Assembly: GCF_001730685.1 (NCBI RefSeq)
Contig: NZ_MDJR01000002.1
Span: forward strand, 244,304 to 308,303
DNA length: 64,000 bases
Reading direction: 5' to 3'
DNA from: Caloranaerobacter ferrireducens
GTDB taxonomy: Bacteria > Bacillota > Clostridia > Tissierellales > Thermohalobacteraceae
Part shown: piece after piece, positions 1 through 8,186 of the stretch
Position numbering within the stretch: the first letter of the stretch is position 1
Layout of the letters: each line of letters begins with the position of its first letter
Made by a program: the position numbers and the translations under genes
Notes under the pieces: model-generated
Told to the model about the DNA's origin: nothing
The model's input: only the letters and a program-made list of their open reading frames with translations
The model's database searches: none

Positions 1-1338
1 ATAAATAAAATATTTGAAGAAGGTAGAAAAGCAGGTCTAGAAGATATGGAAGTTTATATCCAAGGAAGTAATAATTTTAATTTAAGAGTATTTAAAGGCG
101 AAATAGATAATTATAGTATTTCAAAAGAAGAAGGTCTTTCATTCAGATGTTTGTATAATGGTAAAATGGGATATTCTTATACAGAAAAGATAGATGAAAC
201 ATCGATAGATATGCTAATTAATGAGGCTATAGAAAATGCAAAGGTAATAGACAGTGAGGATATTGAAGAAATATTTGCGGGGTCAAACACTTATAGAGAA
301 GTTAACAGTTTTAATGATAAATTAGAAAATGTTAGCGCTAAAGATGAAATAGAATTTATAAAATTATTGGAAAAGGAAGCTCTAAAGCTTGATAGTAGGG
401 TTGTATCTGTACCTCATTGTATTTTTGGTAAGCAGTCTCTATACACAATGCTTGTCAATACAAAAGGACTGGATTTGGAGAATAAGTCTAATATTGCTTA
501 TGCTTATGTGAATGTAATGGTAAAAGAAAACGATGATGTTAAGACTAGCAGTAAATATGTAATTTCAAATGATTTCTCTGAATTTGATTATAAAGCATTA
601 GCTAAGCAAGCGGTAGATGAAGCGATTTCGATGTTAGGTGCAGAGAGTATTAAATCTGATGCTTATCCAATAATATTGAGAAATGATGTTGCAGCTAATA
701 TTTTAGAAGCTTTTTCACCTATCTTTTCAGCTGAGAATGTTCAAAAAGATTTATCTTTACTTAAGGGTAAATTAAATAAAAAGATAGCAAATGAAATTAT
801 AACAATAGTAGATGATCCATTTATGAAAGGTGGAATTGCTTCTTGCAGCTTTGATAGTGAAGGGGTAGCTACAAAATATAAAAAGGTTATAGATAAAGGG
901 GTACTTACAACATACTTGCATAATACGAAGACTGCTAAAAAAGATGGAGTGCAGTCGACAGGGAATGGCTTTAAATCTTCATTTAAATCACCTGTTTCTA
1001 TATCGCCAACAAACATGTATATTGAAAAAGGAGATAAAAGTCTTGATGAACTGATAAAAAGTATTAGAAAGGGTATACTTATAACCAATGTAGAGGGGCT
1101 ACATTCGGGCTTAAATACTGTTTCTGGAGACTTTTCGCTTGCATCATCAGGTTATGAAATAGTAGATGGAAGAATAAATAGACCTGTAAATCAGATAACA
1201 ATAGCTGGTAATTTTTATGATTTATTAAATAATGTATTAGAAGTAGGTAATGATTTGAAGTTTGCATTACCTATGGGGAATGGTTTTATTGGTTCACCAT
1301 CTTTAAAGATAAAAGAGCTTTCAGTTTCTGGTATATAA
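1..1338 (+). CDS. TldE/PmbA-type subunit of the TldD/TldE protease (5' end cut by window)
   Basis: The reading frame is open from base 1, before the first in-window ATG at 46, so the true start lies upstream and the gene is partial. The product is a TldD/PmbA-superfamily protein; in the characterised TldD-TldE pair one subunit carries a zinc HExxxH site and TldE lacks it. I see no HExxxH here, which points to the TldE/PmbA-type subunit. Seen in the protein: a family-like stretch SCSFDSEGVATK and a C-terminal GLNTVSGDFSLASSGYEI region typical of the family end. About 445 residues are visible, close to full length for the family. A tldD partner is probably just upstream, outside the window; that part is inference. 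Confidence 0.85.
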   Translation: MNKIFEEGRKAGLEDMEVYIQGSNNFNLRVFKGEIDNYSISKEEGLSFRCLYNGKMGYSYTEKIDETSIDMLINEAIENAKVIDSEDIEEIFAGSNTYREVNSFNDKLENVSAKDEIEFIKLLEKEALKLDSRVVSVPHCIFGKQSLYTMLVNTKGLDLENKSNIAYAYVNVMVKENDDVKTSSKYVISNDFSEFDYKALAKQAVDEAISMLGAESIKSDAYPIILRNDVAANILEAFSPIFSAENVQKDLSLLKGKLNKKIANEIITIVDDPFMKGGIASCSFDSEGVATKYKKVIDKGVLTTYLHNTKTAKKDGVQSTGNGFKSSFKSPVSISPTNMYIEKGDKSLDELIKSIRKGILITNVEGLHSGLNTVSGDFSLASSGYEIVDGRINRPVNQITIAGNFYDLLNNVLEVGNDLKFALPMGNGFIGSPSLKIKELSVSGI

Positions 1339-1358
1339 GTAGTAAGGAGGGCAGTTAT

Positions 1359-1730
1359 ATGGATAAAAAAAGAAAAATCATTAAACAATATTACTTTACA
1401 CTTGTTGCAATGCTTATTGCATATTTTCTAATATTTTTAGCTCTTAAGTATTTTAATATTTTTAATATAGGCGAAAACAAATTATTATTTGTATTTGCTA
1501 CATTTGTATATTATATTGTTGTCAAAAATACTTTATCAAGTTATTTCAAGAAAAAAATATTTGAAATTGATCCTAAATTAAAACAAAAAGAACAGAAAGA
1601 GAACGATAAAGTCAAACAGGTAAAACAGGTATTTTTTAATTCAGAAACTAAGTGGTATAAAAATGTTAATTTAATATATATATTGGCTATGATAGTTATT
1701 GCTTTACTGTTTACAATATTTAGTAAGTAA
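1359..1730 (+). CDS. Small three-helix membrane protein, unknown function
   Basis: A 123-residue protein with an excellent ribosome site (AAGGAGG at 1344-1350) and ATG 20 bases after the tldE-like stop, so probably co-transcribed with it. Three hydrophobic segments are visible at about residues 10-32, 40-58 and 102-121, separated by a lysine/glutamate-rich charged loop (about 65-95). I do not recognise the family. The layout resembles many small clostridial membrane proteins of unknown role; the start and reading frame are secure, the function is not. Confidence 0.7.
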   Translation: MDKKRKIIKQYYFTLVAMLIAYFLIFLALKYFNIFNIGENKLLFVFATFVYYIVVKNTLSSYFKKKIFEIDPKLKQKEQKENDKVKQVKQVFFNSETKWYKNVNLIYILAMIVIALLFTIFSK

Positions 1731-1751
1731 AATTAATATATTAAATTTTAA

Positions 1752-1774
1752 AATCCAGCCTTATTGGTTGGATT
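1752..1774 (+). terminator. Left copy of duplicated hairpin flanking repeat A1
   Basis: AATCCAGCC / GGTTGGATT hairpin just after the membrane-protein gene. It lacks a T-run. A near-identical hairpin with a T-run stands at 2113-2139, on the other side of the family A repeat. Likely the original or duplicated terminator stem of the upstream gene. Confidence 0.55.
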
Positions 1775-1779
1775 CAGAC

Positions 1780-2107
1780 TGTAGACAAAATAAAATATTT
1801 ATGAAAATAACGCTCATACGAAAGAATTTAGAAAAAACTATAGGCTTAAATTTTTAGAAAATCCTAACGCACCTAACTTTCTATAGGAGGACTTATAGGT
1901 ATCTTAAGTAAAAATGGAGGTACAAATGGAATTGCTAAGCTTATAGTTTCCAAAGCAAAAAATAGCAAATCTACACTATTTGCAACTTGGTTAATGGGTA
2001 TATTGATTTTCTTCGATGATTATGCTAATACTCTTATCGTTGGTAATACTATGAGAAGTATCACTGATAAAATGAAAATGTATTTTTAAAAGATTAACTT
2101 TGTCACA
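1780..2107 (+). repeat. Family A palindromic element, copy A1, with foreign insert
   Basis: The left arm (1780-1880) matches the other family A copies (5937, 30543, 40910, 47527), starting TGTAGACAAA and containing the shared ATGAAAATAACGCTCATRCG. The middle and right arm are replaced by an nhaC gene fragment (1886-2077); only the distal right end (2078-2107, ending TTTGTCACA) remains. It fills the 450-base gap between the membrane protein and ndk. The flanking hairpin duplicates (1752-1774 and 2113-2135) bracket it. Confidence 0.75.
1886..2077 (+). pseudogene. Fragment of an NhaC-type Na+/H+ antiporter gene inside repeat A1
   Basis: Translating from 1886 gives an uninterrupted 64-codon piece beginning GGLIGILSKNGGTNGIAKLI and containing the stretch FFDDYANTLIVGNTMR, which I recognise as the conserved core of NhaC-family antiporters. 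No start codon, ribosome site, N-terminus or C-terminus is present, and the frame runs into repeat A sequence and a stop at about 2087. The frame is intact and the core residues look conserved, so the capture looks recent. A full nhaC gene is about 450 codons, so this is a remnant. Confidence 0.8.
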
Positions 2108-2112
2108 AGCTA

Positions 2113-2139
2113 AATCCAACCTTATTGGTTGGATTTTTT
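2113..2139 (+). terminator. Rho-independent terminator upstream of ndk
   Basis: AATCCAACC-TTATT-GGTTGGATT stem-loop followed directly by TTTT. The sequence duplicates the hairpin at 1752-1774. Confidence 0.7.
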
Positions 2140-2182
2140 GTATATAGGGTATAATTATAATTAATACAGAAGGAGGGGTTTT

Positions 2183-2578
2183 ATGGAGCAAACATTAGTT
2201 ATTATAAAACCAGACGGTGTTAAGAGGGGGCTGATAGGTGAGATAATTAGTAGATATGAAAGAAAAGGTTTTAAAATTTTAGATGCAAAGCTAATAAGAG
2301 CTGATAGAAAGACTTTAGAGGAGCATTATTCAGAGCATAAGGGTAAAGATTATTTTGAAAAACTGGTTGCTTATATGATGGAAGGTCCTGTAATGGTAAT
2401 GATTATAGAAGGTGAAGATGTAATAGAAGTAATAAGAAATATGAATGGACATAAAGACCCTAAGAAGTCATTACCTGGAACTATTAGAGGGGATTATGCA
2501 AATAGTGTAACTAAAAATATAGTACATGCATCTGACAGTATAGAAGCTGCTAAGAGAGAGATAAATATATGGTTTTAA
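2183..2578 (+). CDS. ndk: Nucleoside diphosphate kinase
   Basis: Transfers the gamma phosphate from ATP to nucleoside diphosphates through a phosphohistidine, balancing (d)NTP pools in the cytoplasm. The 131-residue length is typical of the bacterial hexameric or tetrameric enzyme. Seen: the N-terminal TLVIIKPDGVKRGLIGEI signature, and the active-site histidine at residue 115 in NIVHASDS. Ribosome site GAAGGAGGGG at about 2169-2178, ATG at 2183. It is followed 45 bases later by the omega-amidase gene on the same strand. A complete and ordinary housekeeping gene. Confidence 0.97.
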   Translation: MEQTLVIIKPDGVKRGLIGEIISRYERKGFKILDAKLIRADRKTLEEHYSEHKGKDYFEKLVAYMMEGPVMVMIIEGEDVIEVIRNMNGHKDPKKSLPGTIRGDYANSVTKNIVHASDSIEAAKREINIWF

Positions 2579-2623
2579 AGAAAAGTTTAATAAGGTTAAG
2601 TAATAGAATGGGGAGTGAGTAAA

Positions 2624-3457
2624 TTGGAGAAATTAAAATTAGGGTTATGTCAGTTATTAGTTAGTGAAGATAAGAAAGAGAATATAAAAAAGGCAAAAGA
2701 AATGATAAATAGAGCAGCTGACATGGGAGCTGAGCTTGTTGTACTACCTGAGATGTTTAATTGTCCTTATAATAATAGTTATTTTCCTAAATATGCAGAA
2801 AAATATCCAGATGGGGAAACTATCAAAATGTTATCAGAAGTTTCTAAAAAAAGAGGTATTTATTTAATAGGAGGCTCTATACCAGAAAAAGATGATGAAG
2901 GTAATATATATAATACGAGCTTTGTTTTTGATAAAAAAGGCAACATTATCGGCAAACATAGAAAAATACATCTGTTTGATATAGATGTTGAAGGGGGAAT
3001 TAGTTTTAGAGAATCAGATGTATTGAGCAGAGGGGATAGTTTAACTATTGTAGATACGGGATATGGGAAAATAGGTGTGGCAATTTGCTATGATATTAGA
3101 TTTCCTGAATTGTTTAGATTGATGGCTCTAAAAGGTGTCAAAGTTATAATTGTGCCAGCTGCGTTTAATATGACAACTGGGCCTGCTCATTGGGAATTAT
3201 TGTTTAGAATGAGGGCATTAGATAATCAGATTTATATGATAGGTACAGCACCAGCTAGAAATGAAAGTGCATCGTATGTATCGTATGGCAATTCAATTAT
3301 AACTGATCCTTGGGGAGGTATAGTAGGAAAATTAGATGAAAAAGAAGGAATTTTAATTAAGGAAATAGATTTAAAAAGAGTAGAAAAGATTAGAAAACAA
3401 TTACCTATATTGAAACACTTGAGGAAAGATTTGTATCAGATAAGTTTGCAAAAATAG
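2624..3457 (+). CDS. Omega-amidase / nitrilase-superfamily amidohydrolase (Nit2-like)
   Basis: A C-N hydrolase; the closest characterised relatives (Nit2/YafV) convert alpha-ketoglutaramate or alpha-ketosuccinamate to the keto acid plus ammonia. The Glu-Lys-Cys triad is visible: E43 in LPEMFN, K114 in HRKIHLFD and C155 in VAICYDIRFPE, almost exactly the spacing of Nit2. I chose TTG at 2624 because GGGGAG (2609-2614) sits 9 bases before it; the GTG at 2615 overlaps the ribosome site. 277 residues, full length. The family call is firm; omega-amidase rather than another amidase is inference from similarity to Nit2. Confidence 0.85.
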   Translation: MEKLKLGLCQLLVSEDKKENIKKAKEMINRAADMGAELVVLPEMFNCPYNNSYFPKYAEKYPDGETIKMLSEVSKKRGIYLIGGSIPEKDDEGNIYNTSFVFDKKGNIIGKHRKIHLFDIDVEGGISFRESDVLSRGDSLTIVDTGYGKIGVAICYDIRFPELFRLMALKGVKVIIVPAAFNMTTGPAHWELLFRMRALDNQIYMIGTAPARNESASYVSYGNSIITDPWGGIVGKLDEKEGILIKEIDLKRVEKIRKQLPILKHLRKDLYQISLQK

Positions 3458-3482
3458 GGGGCATAATGCTCCTTTTTTTAAT
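3457..3482 (+). terminator. Terminator after the omega-amidase gene
   Basis: GGGGC-ATAAT-GCTCC stem-loop followed by TTTTTTT directly after the stop codon. Confidence 0.7.
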
Positions 3483-3576
3483 ACATACCAAATCAAAAAG
3501 AACTTAAAAAGTATAACACATTTAATGAAATGTGATATAATATATATATAGAATTATTATAAAGGAGGAGCCTTTG

Positions 3577-5925
3577 ATGGAAGTATACAAGTATATAAAA
3601 TGGTTTAGAGAAGTAGATAAGAAAGATTTATCTATAGTTGGTGGTAAAGGAGCAAACCTTGGAGAGCTAACTAGAAATGGAATTAATGTTCCACCAGGTT
3701 TTTGTGTTACTTCAGATGCATATAATTATTTTATTGAATATTATAGTCTTAAACAAAAAATAGAAGATTTAATAAATGACTTAGATATAGAAGATTCTTC
3801 TGAATTATATGAAAGAAGTTCTAAAATAAGAGAATATATAGAAAGCTATGATATACCTGAAAATATTAAAACTGAAATAGTAGATGCATATAATGAGATT
3901 ATTAAAGAGTTGAATATAAAAGATTTGTATGTTGCCATTCGAAGTTCTGCTACTGCTGAAGATTTACCAGAAGCTTCATTTGCAGGTCAACAGGACACTT
4001 ATTTAGAAATAAAGGGAATAGAAGAAGTATTAAAGCATATCAAGAAATGTTGGGCTTCACTTTGGACTGCACGTGCTATTTATTATAGAGAAAAGCAAGG
4101 TTTTGATCATTTTGAAGTTTCATTAAGTGTAGTTGTGCAAAAAATGGTTAACAGTATAAAATCTGGAGTTTTATTTACTGCAAACCCTGTAACTAATGAT
4201 ATTAATGAGATAATGATAAATGCAAGCTGGGGACTTGGTGAGGCTGTAGTTTCTGGAATAGTTACACCAGATGAATATATTATTGATAAAAATACATTAC
4301 AGATTAAAGATAAGAATATCGCAGAGAAAAACGTTATGATAGTTAGAAAAGACAATGGGGTTGGTACAGTAGAGATTGGTGTCAAAGACCTTTTAGGTTA
4401 TGATAAAGCTATTTCACAATGCTTAAATGATGATGAGATAAAATTATTAAGCAAACAAGGAATTTTGATTGAAAAGTTATATAATTCACCACAAGATATA
4501 GAATGGGCTATTGATAATGATACTAAAGAATTATATATTTTACAGGCTAGACCAATTACAACTTTAAAGGAGAGTAAAGATATGACTGAGATCAAGACTA
4601 ATCTGAATGTTTTAGTTAGAGGATTATCTGCATCACCAGGTATAAATAGTGGAAAAGTCATAAAGATAAATGATATTAACGAGATTTCAAGAGTTAAAGA
4701 AGGAGATATATTAGTAACTGTAATGACTAATCCAGATATGGTACCGGCAATGAGGAAAGCTGCAGCTGTTGTTACAGATGAAGGTGGAAGAACTTGTCAT
4801 GCTGCCATTGTATCAAGAGAATTAGGAATCCCATGTATTGTTGGAGCAAAAAAGGCGACAGAAGTACTAGAAGAAGGTATGATAGTTACAGTAGATGCTA
4901 CAAGAGGAGTTGTTTATGAAGGTAAAGTATTGGGCACAGATGATGAGAATAAAAACAAAAGAACAGAAGGGATTAGTTTAAATGAAGAAATACTGTACAA
5001 ATTAGCACCTATTACAGGTACTAAAATATATATGAACTTGGGTGAACCATCAATCATAAGTAAGTATAAAAATTTACCTTTTGATGGAATTGGGCTTATG
5101 AGAACAGAATTTATTTTTTCAAATCTAGTAGGAGCTCATCCGATGTATTTATTAAAAAATGGGATGGAAGACTATTTCATTGAGAAAATGGCAGAGGGAA
5201 TAACTTTAGTAGCTCAAGAAGTATATCCAAAACCAATAGTAGTAAGGCTAAGTGATTTTAGAACTAATGAATTTCGTGGGTTAAAAGGTGGAGAAGAAGT
5301 AGAACCAATTGAAAACAATCCTATGATTGGTTGGAGAGGTGTTTCAAGATATATATCTCCTGAATACGAGAAAGGCTTTAGATTAGAATGTAAAGCATTA
5401 AGAAAAGTTAGAGAAGAATATGGATTAATAAATGTATGGGCTATGCTTCCTTTTGTAAGAACAACATGGGAATTGGAAAAAGTAATGGAAATAATGGCTT
5501 CAGAAGGTTTAGAAAGAACAAATAACTTTAAAATTTGGATAATGGCAGAGGTCCCTTCTGTAATATTTGAAGCTGAAGAATTCGCTAAACTTGTTGATGG
5601 ATTTAGTATAGGAAGTAACGATTTGACACAACTTATATTAGGTGCAGATAGGGATTCAGGAATTTTGAATAGTATGGGATATTTTGATGAAAGAAATCCA
5701 GCAGTTAAGAAGGCAATAAAAACATTAATAAAAGCAGCTCATAAATATGGTAAGACTGTATCTATATGCGGTCAAGCTCCTTCACTATATCCTGAATTTG
5801 CTGAATTTCTAGTGCAAGAAGGAATTGATAGTATAAGTGTCAATCCAGATGTAGTTGATTATACAAGAAGATTAGTTGCACATGTTGAACAGAAAATTAT
5901 TTTAAATAAAATTAGAAAGCTATAA
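3577..5925 (+). CDS. ppsA: Phosphoenolpyruvate synthase (pyruvate, water dikinase)
   Basis: Makes PEP from pyruvate and ATP (releasing AMP and Pi), the gluconeogenic entry step. 782 residues, close to the 792 of E. coli. Domains: N-terminal ATP/pyruvate-binding domain (about 5-330), swivelling phosphohistidine domain with catalytic His408 in GGRTCHAAIVSRELGIP, and C-terminal PEP/pyruvate barrel with IGSNDLTQ and the catalytic cysteine at 731 in SICGQAPS. ATG at 3577 is preferred over the TTG at 3574 because of AAAGGAGG at 3561-3568. It is monocistronic as far as I can see: terminator upstream, repeats downstream. No conserved terminator is evident after it. Confidence 0.95.
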   Translation: MEVYKYIKWFREVDKKDLSIVGGKGANLGELTRNGINVPPGFCVTSDAYNYFIEYYSLKQKIEDLINDLDIEDSSELYERSSKIREYIESYDIPENIKTEIVDAYNEIIKELNIKDLYVAIRSSATAEDLPEASFAGQQDTYLEIKGIEEVLKHIKKCWASLWTARAIYYREKQGFDHFEVSLSVVVQKMVNSIKSGVLFTANPVTNDINEIMINASWGLGEAVVSGIVTPDEYIIDKNTLQIKDKNIAEKNVMIVRKDNGVGTVEIGVKDLLGYDKAISQCLNDDEIKLLSKQGILIEKLYNSPQDIEWAIDNDTKELYILQARPITTLKESKDMTEIKTNLNVLVRGLSASPGINSGKVIKINDINEISRVKEGDILVTVMTNPDMVPAMRKAAAVVTDEGGRTCHAAIVSRELGIPCIVGAKKATEVLEEGMIVTVDATRGVVYEGKVLGTDDENKNKRTEGISLNEEILYKLAPITGTKIYMNLGEPSIISKYKNLPFDGIGLMRTEFIFSNLVGAHPMYLLKNGMEDYFIEKMAEGITLVAQEVYPKPIVVRLSDFRTNEFRGLKGGEEVEPIENNPMIGWRGVSRYISPEYEKGFRLECKALRKVREEYGLINVWAMLPFVRTTWELEKVMEIMASEGLERTNNFKIWIMAEVPSVIFEAEEFAKLVDGFSIGSNDLTQLILGADRDSGILNSMGYFDERNPAVKKAIKTLIKAAHKYGKTVSICGQAPSLYPEFAEFLVQEGIDSISVNPDVVDYTRRLVAHVEQKIILNKIRKL

Positions 5926-5936
5926 AAGTGAGTAAA

Positions 5937-6155
5937 GTAAACATATTTATGAAAATAAGACTCATGCGAAAAAATTTAGAGAAAACTTTAGATTCAAATT
6001 TTCAGAAAATCCTAACGCTCCCAATGAGTCGTCCTGACTCTGGGAAGCTGGCTTAGCGTCCATGCTAAGCCTACGGATTTTCTTTTAATTTTCATCTAGT
6101 TTTCTATCTAAATTTTTACAAGCATTCGCTTTTATTTTAATAAATATTTTAGAAA
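5937..6155 (+). repeat. Family A palindromic element, copy A2 (divergent)
   Basis: The most diverged of the five copies. Arms pair as in the others (left ATGAAAATAAGACTCATGCG, right GCATTCGCTTTTATTTTAAT). The two inner hairpins are GAGTC-GTCCT-GACTC (6026-6040) and GGCTTAGC-GTCCAT-GCTAAGCC (6050-6071). The first stem differs from AAGAC/GTCTT in copies A3 and A4 on both sides, which is compensatory change. No flanking duplicated terminator is visible here. The rest of the 5926-6383 gap holds family B copy B1 and short degenerate direct repeats. Confidence 0.75.
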
Positions 6156-6209
6156 GGTTGTTCGATATTCGAAAAGCGAATAGCGAATGACGAGTAGCCA
6201 AATAATTTT

Positions 6210-6321
6210 ATAATCCATAGAAAATTATAAACTTATTAATATTGTAAAAAATTTTAAATATAATTTCCGTTATGGATTTCAACAAAATCTTCCTAAATTT
6301 ATTTAAAACAAAGATTTTGTT
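6210..6321 (+). repeat. Family B double-hairpin repeat, copy B1
   Basis: About 112 bp, starting ATAATCCATAG and ending AAGATTTTGTT, related to seven other copies in this window. Hairpin 1 pairs the AATCCAT..ATTATA side with TATAATTTCCGTTATGGATT; hairpin 2 pairs CAAAATCTTC with the end of the unit. Confidence 0.75.
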
Positions 6322-6383
6322 CCATTTTCAATTTTCAACTTTATATTTCCAACACCTAGCACCTAGTACCCAGTACCTAGTAC

Positions 6384-7655
6384 CTATACAATCGCCGCCA
6401 ATAGCAGTAATTCTTCATTATCGGCGTATATTTTATCAAATTGAGATATAGGAAGTGGATTTTTTCCTTTTCCGACTTCTATTGTATATCCTGGTCTATG
6501 ATATTCTTTTATAAACCAATCTTTATATCCTGCATAGCTAGCAATACCATAAGCTTCAGCTAATGAATAGCCACTTACTTGAGAAAGTTTTTTTCCTATT
6601 TCTAATGCTTCAACTGGGGCTAGATTTTTATAGTTCCAATAGATTATTTCTCCTTGACTGTGATATGCTAAAACGAGCCTGAAATCATGTTTTCTAGTAA
6701 AATCTGCAACTGATTTGGATTCTGGTTCGGACTCAGGATAAGGACCTGAATATCTTGTAGGACCAGGACCATAGATTCCATATAAAGGTTCAGCTTTTTT
6801 GGACTCTTCCCATGAAGCATCATAATTATGATTTAAGTCTACACCATGTATATTAGCTTGCCATGTTTTAGAAAAATCCATACTTCCATTATTCCATTTA
6901 ATTAGATCATCGTAATATGGATTATTATTATCTAAGCCGTTCAGTACTAAATCTATTCCATCAGGGTTTACCATAGGAACTATATAAATACTGCTTTTTT
7001 CAAATATTTCACGAGTATTATAACCTTTAATAGATTTATTTTCGCTATATGCTTTGCAAAAATTCTCAATAAATTTCATTAGTAGTGGAGTAGTTATCCA
7101 TTCTAATGAGTGGTGAGCAGCATTATAAAACACTTCATTACTACCTTTACCTAATTTTAAATAATAAAGCTTTCTACCAAGTACACTTCTACCAATGCTA
7201 CCTGATTGTAGAAAAGGATATCTGGCTAAAAGACCTTTTATATCACCTATTAAAATATCATAGGTGTAATTTATGTTAGTATCAACAATATCAATATTAT
7301 AAGGAACTACTATTTTTTCACCAATGTTTAAGTTATAAGGTACTAAATTTGGATTAGCTGTAATGATTTTATCGATAGTCGTATCGTATTTTTCAGCAAT
7401 ATCAAATAGTGTATCTCCTTTTTGTATAATATAGTAATCATAACCTAAGATTAATCTTTTAATCTGGTAGTAAGTAGCTTTATCAATTTCTCCTGTGACA
7501 GGGAGATTTCTGTCTTTTTGGAAATTCTTTATAGCTATTTTAGTATTAATGTTGAAAATACCATTTATAGGACCAGTATAGTAGCCAGTTTTCTTTAAAG
7601 CTGCTTGTATCTTCATTATTTCAGTTCCAGTTGTGCCAAATCTTATTATCTTCAT
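6384..7655 (-). CDS. Peptidoglycan-binding LysM-M14 zinc carboxypeptidase (gamma-D-glutamyl-diamino acid endopeptidase I type)
   Basis: A cell-wall hydrolase with three modules: a PG_binding_1 domain (about residues 3-65, with two GY/G-type helices around IQAALKKTGYYTG and KNFQKDRNLPVTG), a LysM repeat (about 72-118, IIQKGDTLFDIAEKYDTT) and an M14 carboxypeptidase domain (about 130-423). Zinc ligands HxxE lie in AAHHSLEW and a later His in LAYHSQGEIIYW; the catalytic Glu is in YTIEVGKGKNPLP. This architecture matches ENP1-type enzymes that cut gamma-D-Glu-meso-DAP during sporulation or germination; the exact bond is inference. No signal peptide is seen, as is usual for this subgroup. ATG at 7655 (GAGGTG 6 bases upstream) is preferred to GTG 7661. 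Confidence 0.88.
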   Translation of the reverse strand: MKIIRFGTTGTEIMKIQAALKKTGYYTGPINGIFNINTKIAIKNFQKDRNLPVTGEIDKATYYQIKRLILGYDYYIIQKGDTLFDIAEKYDTTIDKIITANPNLVPYNLNIGEKIVVPYNIDIVDTNINYTYDILIGDIKGLLARYPFLQSGSIGRSVLGRKLYYLKLGKGSNEVFYNAAHHSLEWITTPLLMKFIENFCKAYSENKSIKGYNTREIFEKSSIYIVPMVNPDGIDLVLNGLDNNNPYYDDLIKWNNGSMDFSKTWQANIHGVDLNHNYDASWEESKKAEPLYGIYGPGPTRYSGPYPESEPESKSVADFTRKHDFRLVLAYHSQGEIIYWNYKNLAPVEALEIGKKLSQVSGYSLAEAYGIASYAGYKDWFIKEYHRPGYTIEVGKGKNPLPISQFDKIYADNEELLLLAAIV

Positions 7656-7841
7656 AACCACACCTCTTTTAAATTAAAATTTAGAGTTAAAAAAATAAAT
7701 GACATACAACTAAGTGGCCTTATTATTAATTTATTGATAAAGAATAGATTTAGTTACTAAAGTTTATTCTAATTTCATTTTTTAAACAATATTTATTAGA
7801 TGGCATTATCACAAAATAATCACAATTTAAAGAAAATTTAA

Positions 7842-7870
7842 TTGACAAAAAAATCTAATTTAAATATAAT
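7842..7870 (+). promoter_or_regulatory. SigA-type promoter of the cobQ operon
   Basis: TTGACA at 7842-7847 and TATAAT at 7865-7870 with a 17-base spacer, just upstream of the cobalamin riboswitch. Confidence 0.8.
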
Positions 7871-7884
7871 GTAATTGGCTGATA

Positions 7885-8128
7885 CAATTCCATAGATTTC
7901 AAGGTGTTCCTTTACGGAACTTAAAAGGGAAAGAGGTGAAAATCCTCTGCAGCCCCCGCTACTGTGAGTAGGGATGAAATCTTCCATAACCACTGGGTAA
8001 CCGGGAAGGGGAAGAGAGTAAGATGAACTACGAGCCAGGAGACCTGCCTTGAAAGTCGTAGACTTATACTTCGGAGGGAAGTATGTAGTTCTTTTCATAG
8101 ACGCATAGTTACCTCTATGTGTTTTTTT
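7885..8128 (+). promoter_or_regulatory. Cobalamin (B12) riboswitch 1 with terminator platform
   Basis: Conserved aptamer elements in order: AAGGGAA followed by GAGGTGAAAATCCTC, GCAGCCCCCGCTACTGTGA, CCACTGGG..CCGGGAAGG, GATGAACTACGAGCCAGG and the B12 box GCCAGGAGACCTGCC at 8034-8048. The expression platform contains a terminator ACGCATAG/CTATGTGT plus T-run at 8101-8128, so control is most likely by premature termination. It regulates cobQ-cbiB-cobD, 60 bases downstream. Binding of coenzyme B12 is expected to switch the operon off. Confidence 0.95.
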
Positions 8129-8186
8129 ATTTCTTCTCTCAACTACATTTTCCCTTATTTGACTATATATGTAAGGAGCTGGTTTG

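Noticed and set aside
1886..2087. Functional NhaC antiporter gene
   Set aside because: Only about 64 internal codons exist, without start or termini, and they lie inside a repeat.
1780..2107. Family A repeat as an insertion sequence with transposase
   Set aside because: No copy contains an open frame for a transposase; if mobile, it needs help in trans.
7838..8098. 86-codon minus-strand open frame
   Set aside because: It runs antisense through the cobalamin riboswitch 1 aptamer; the conserved RNA explains the sequence.
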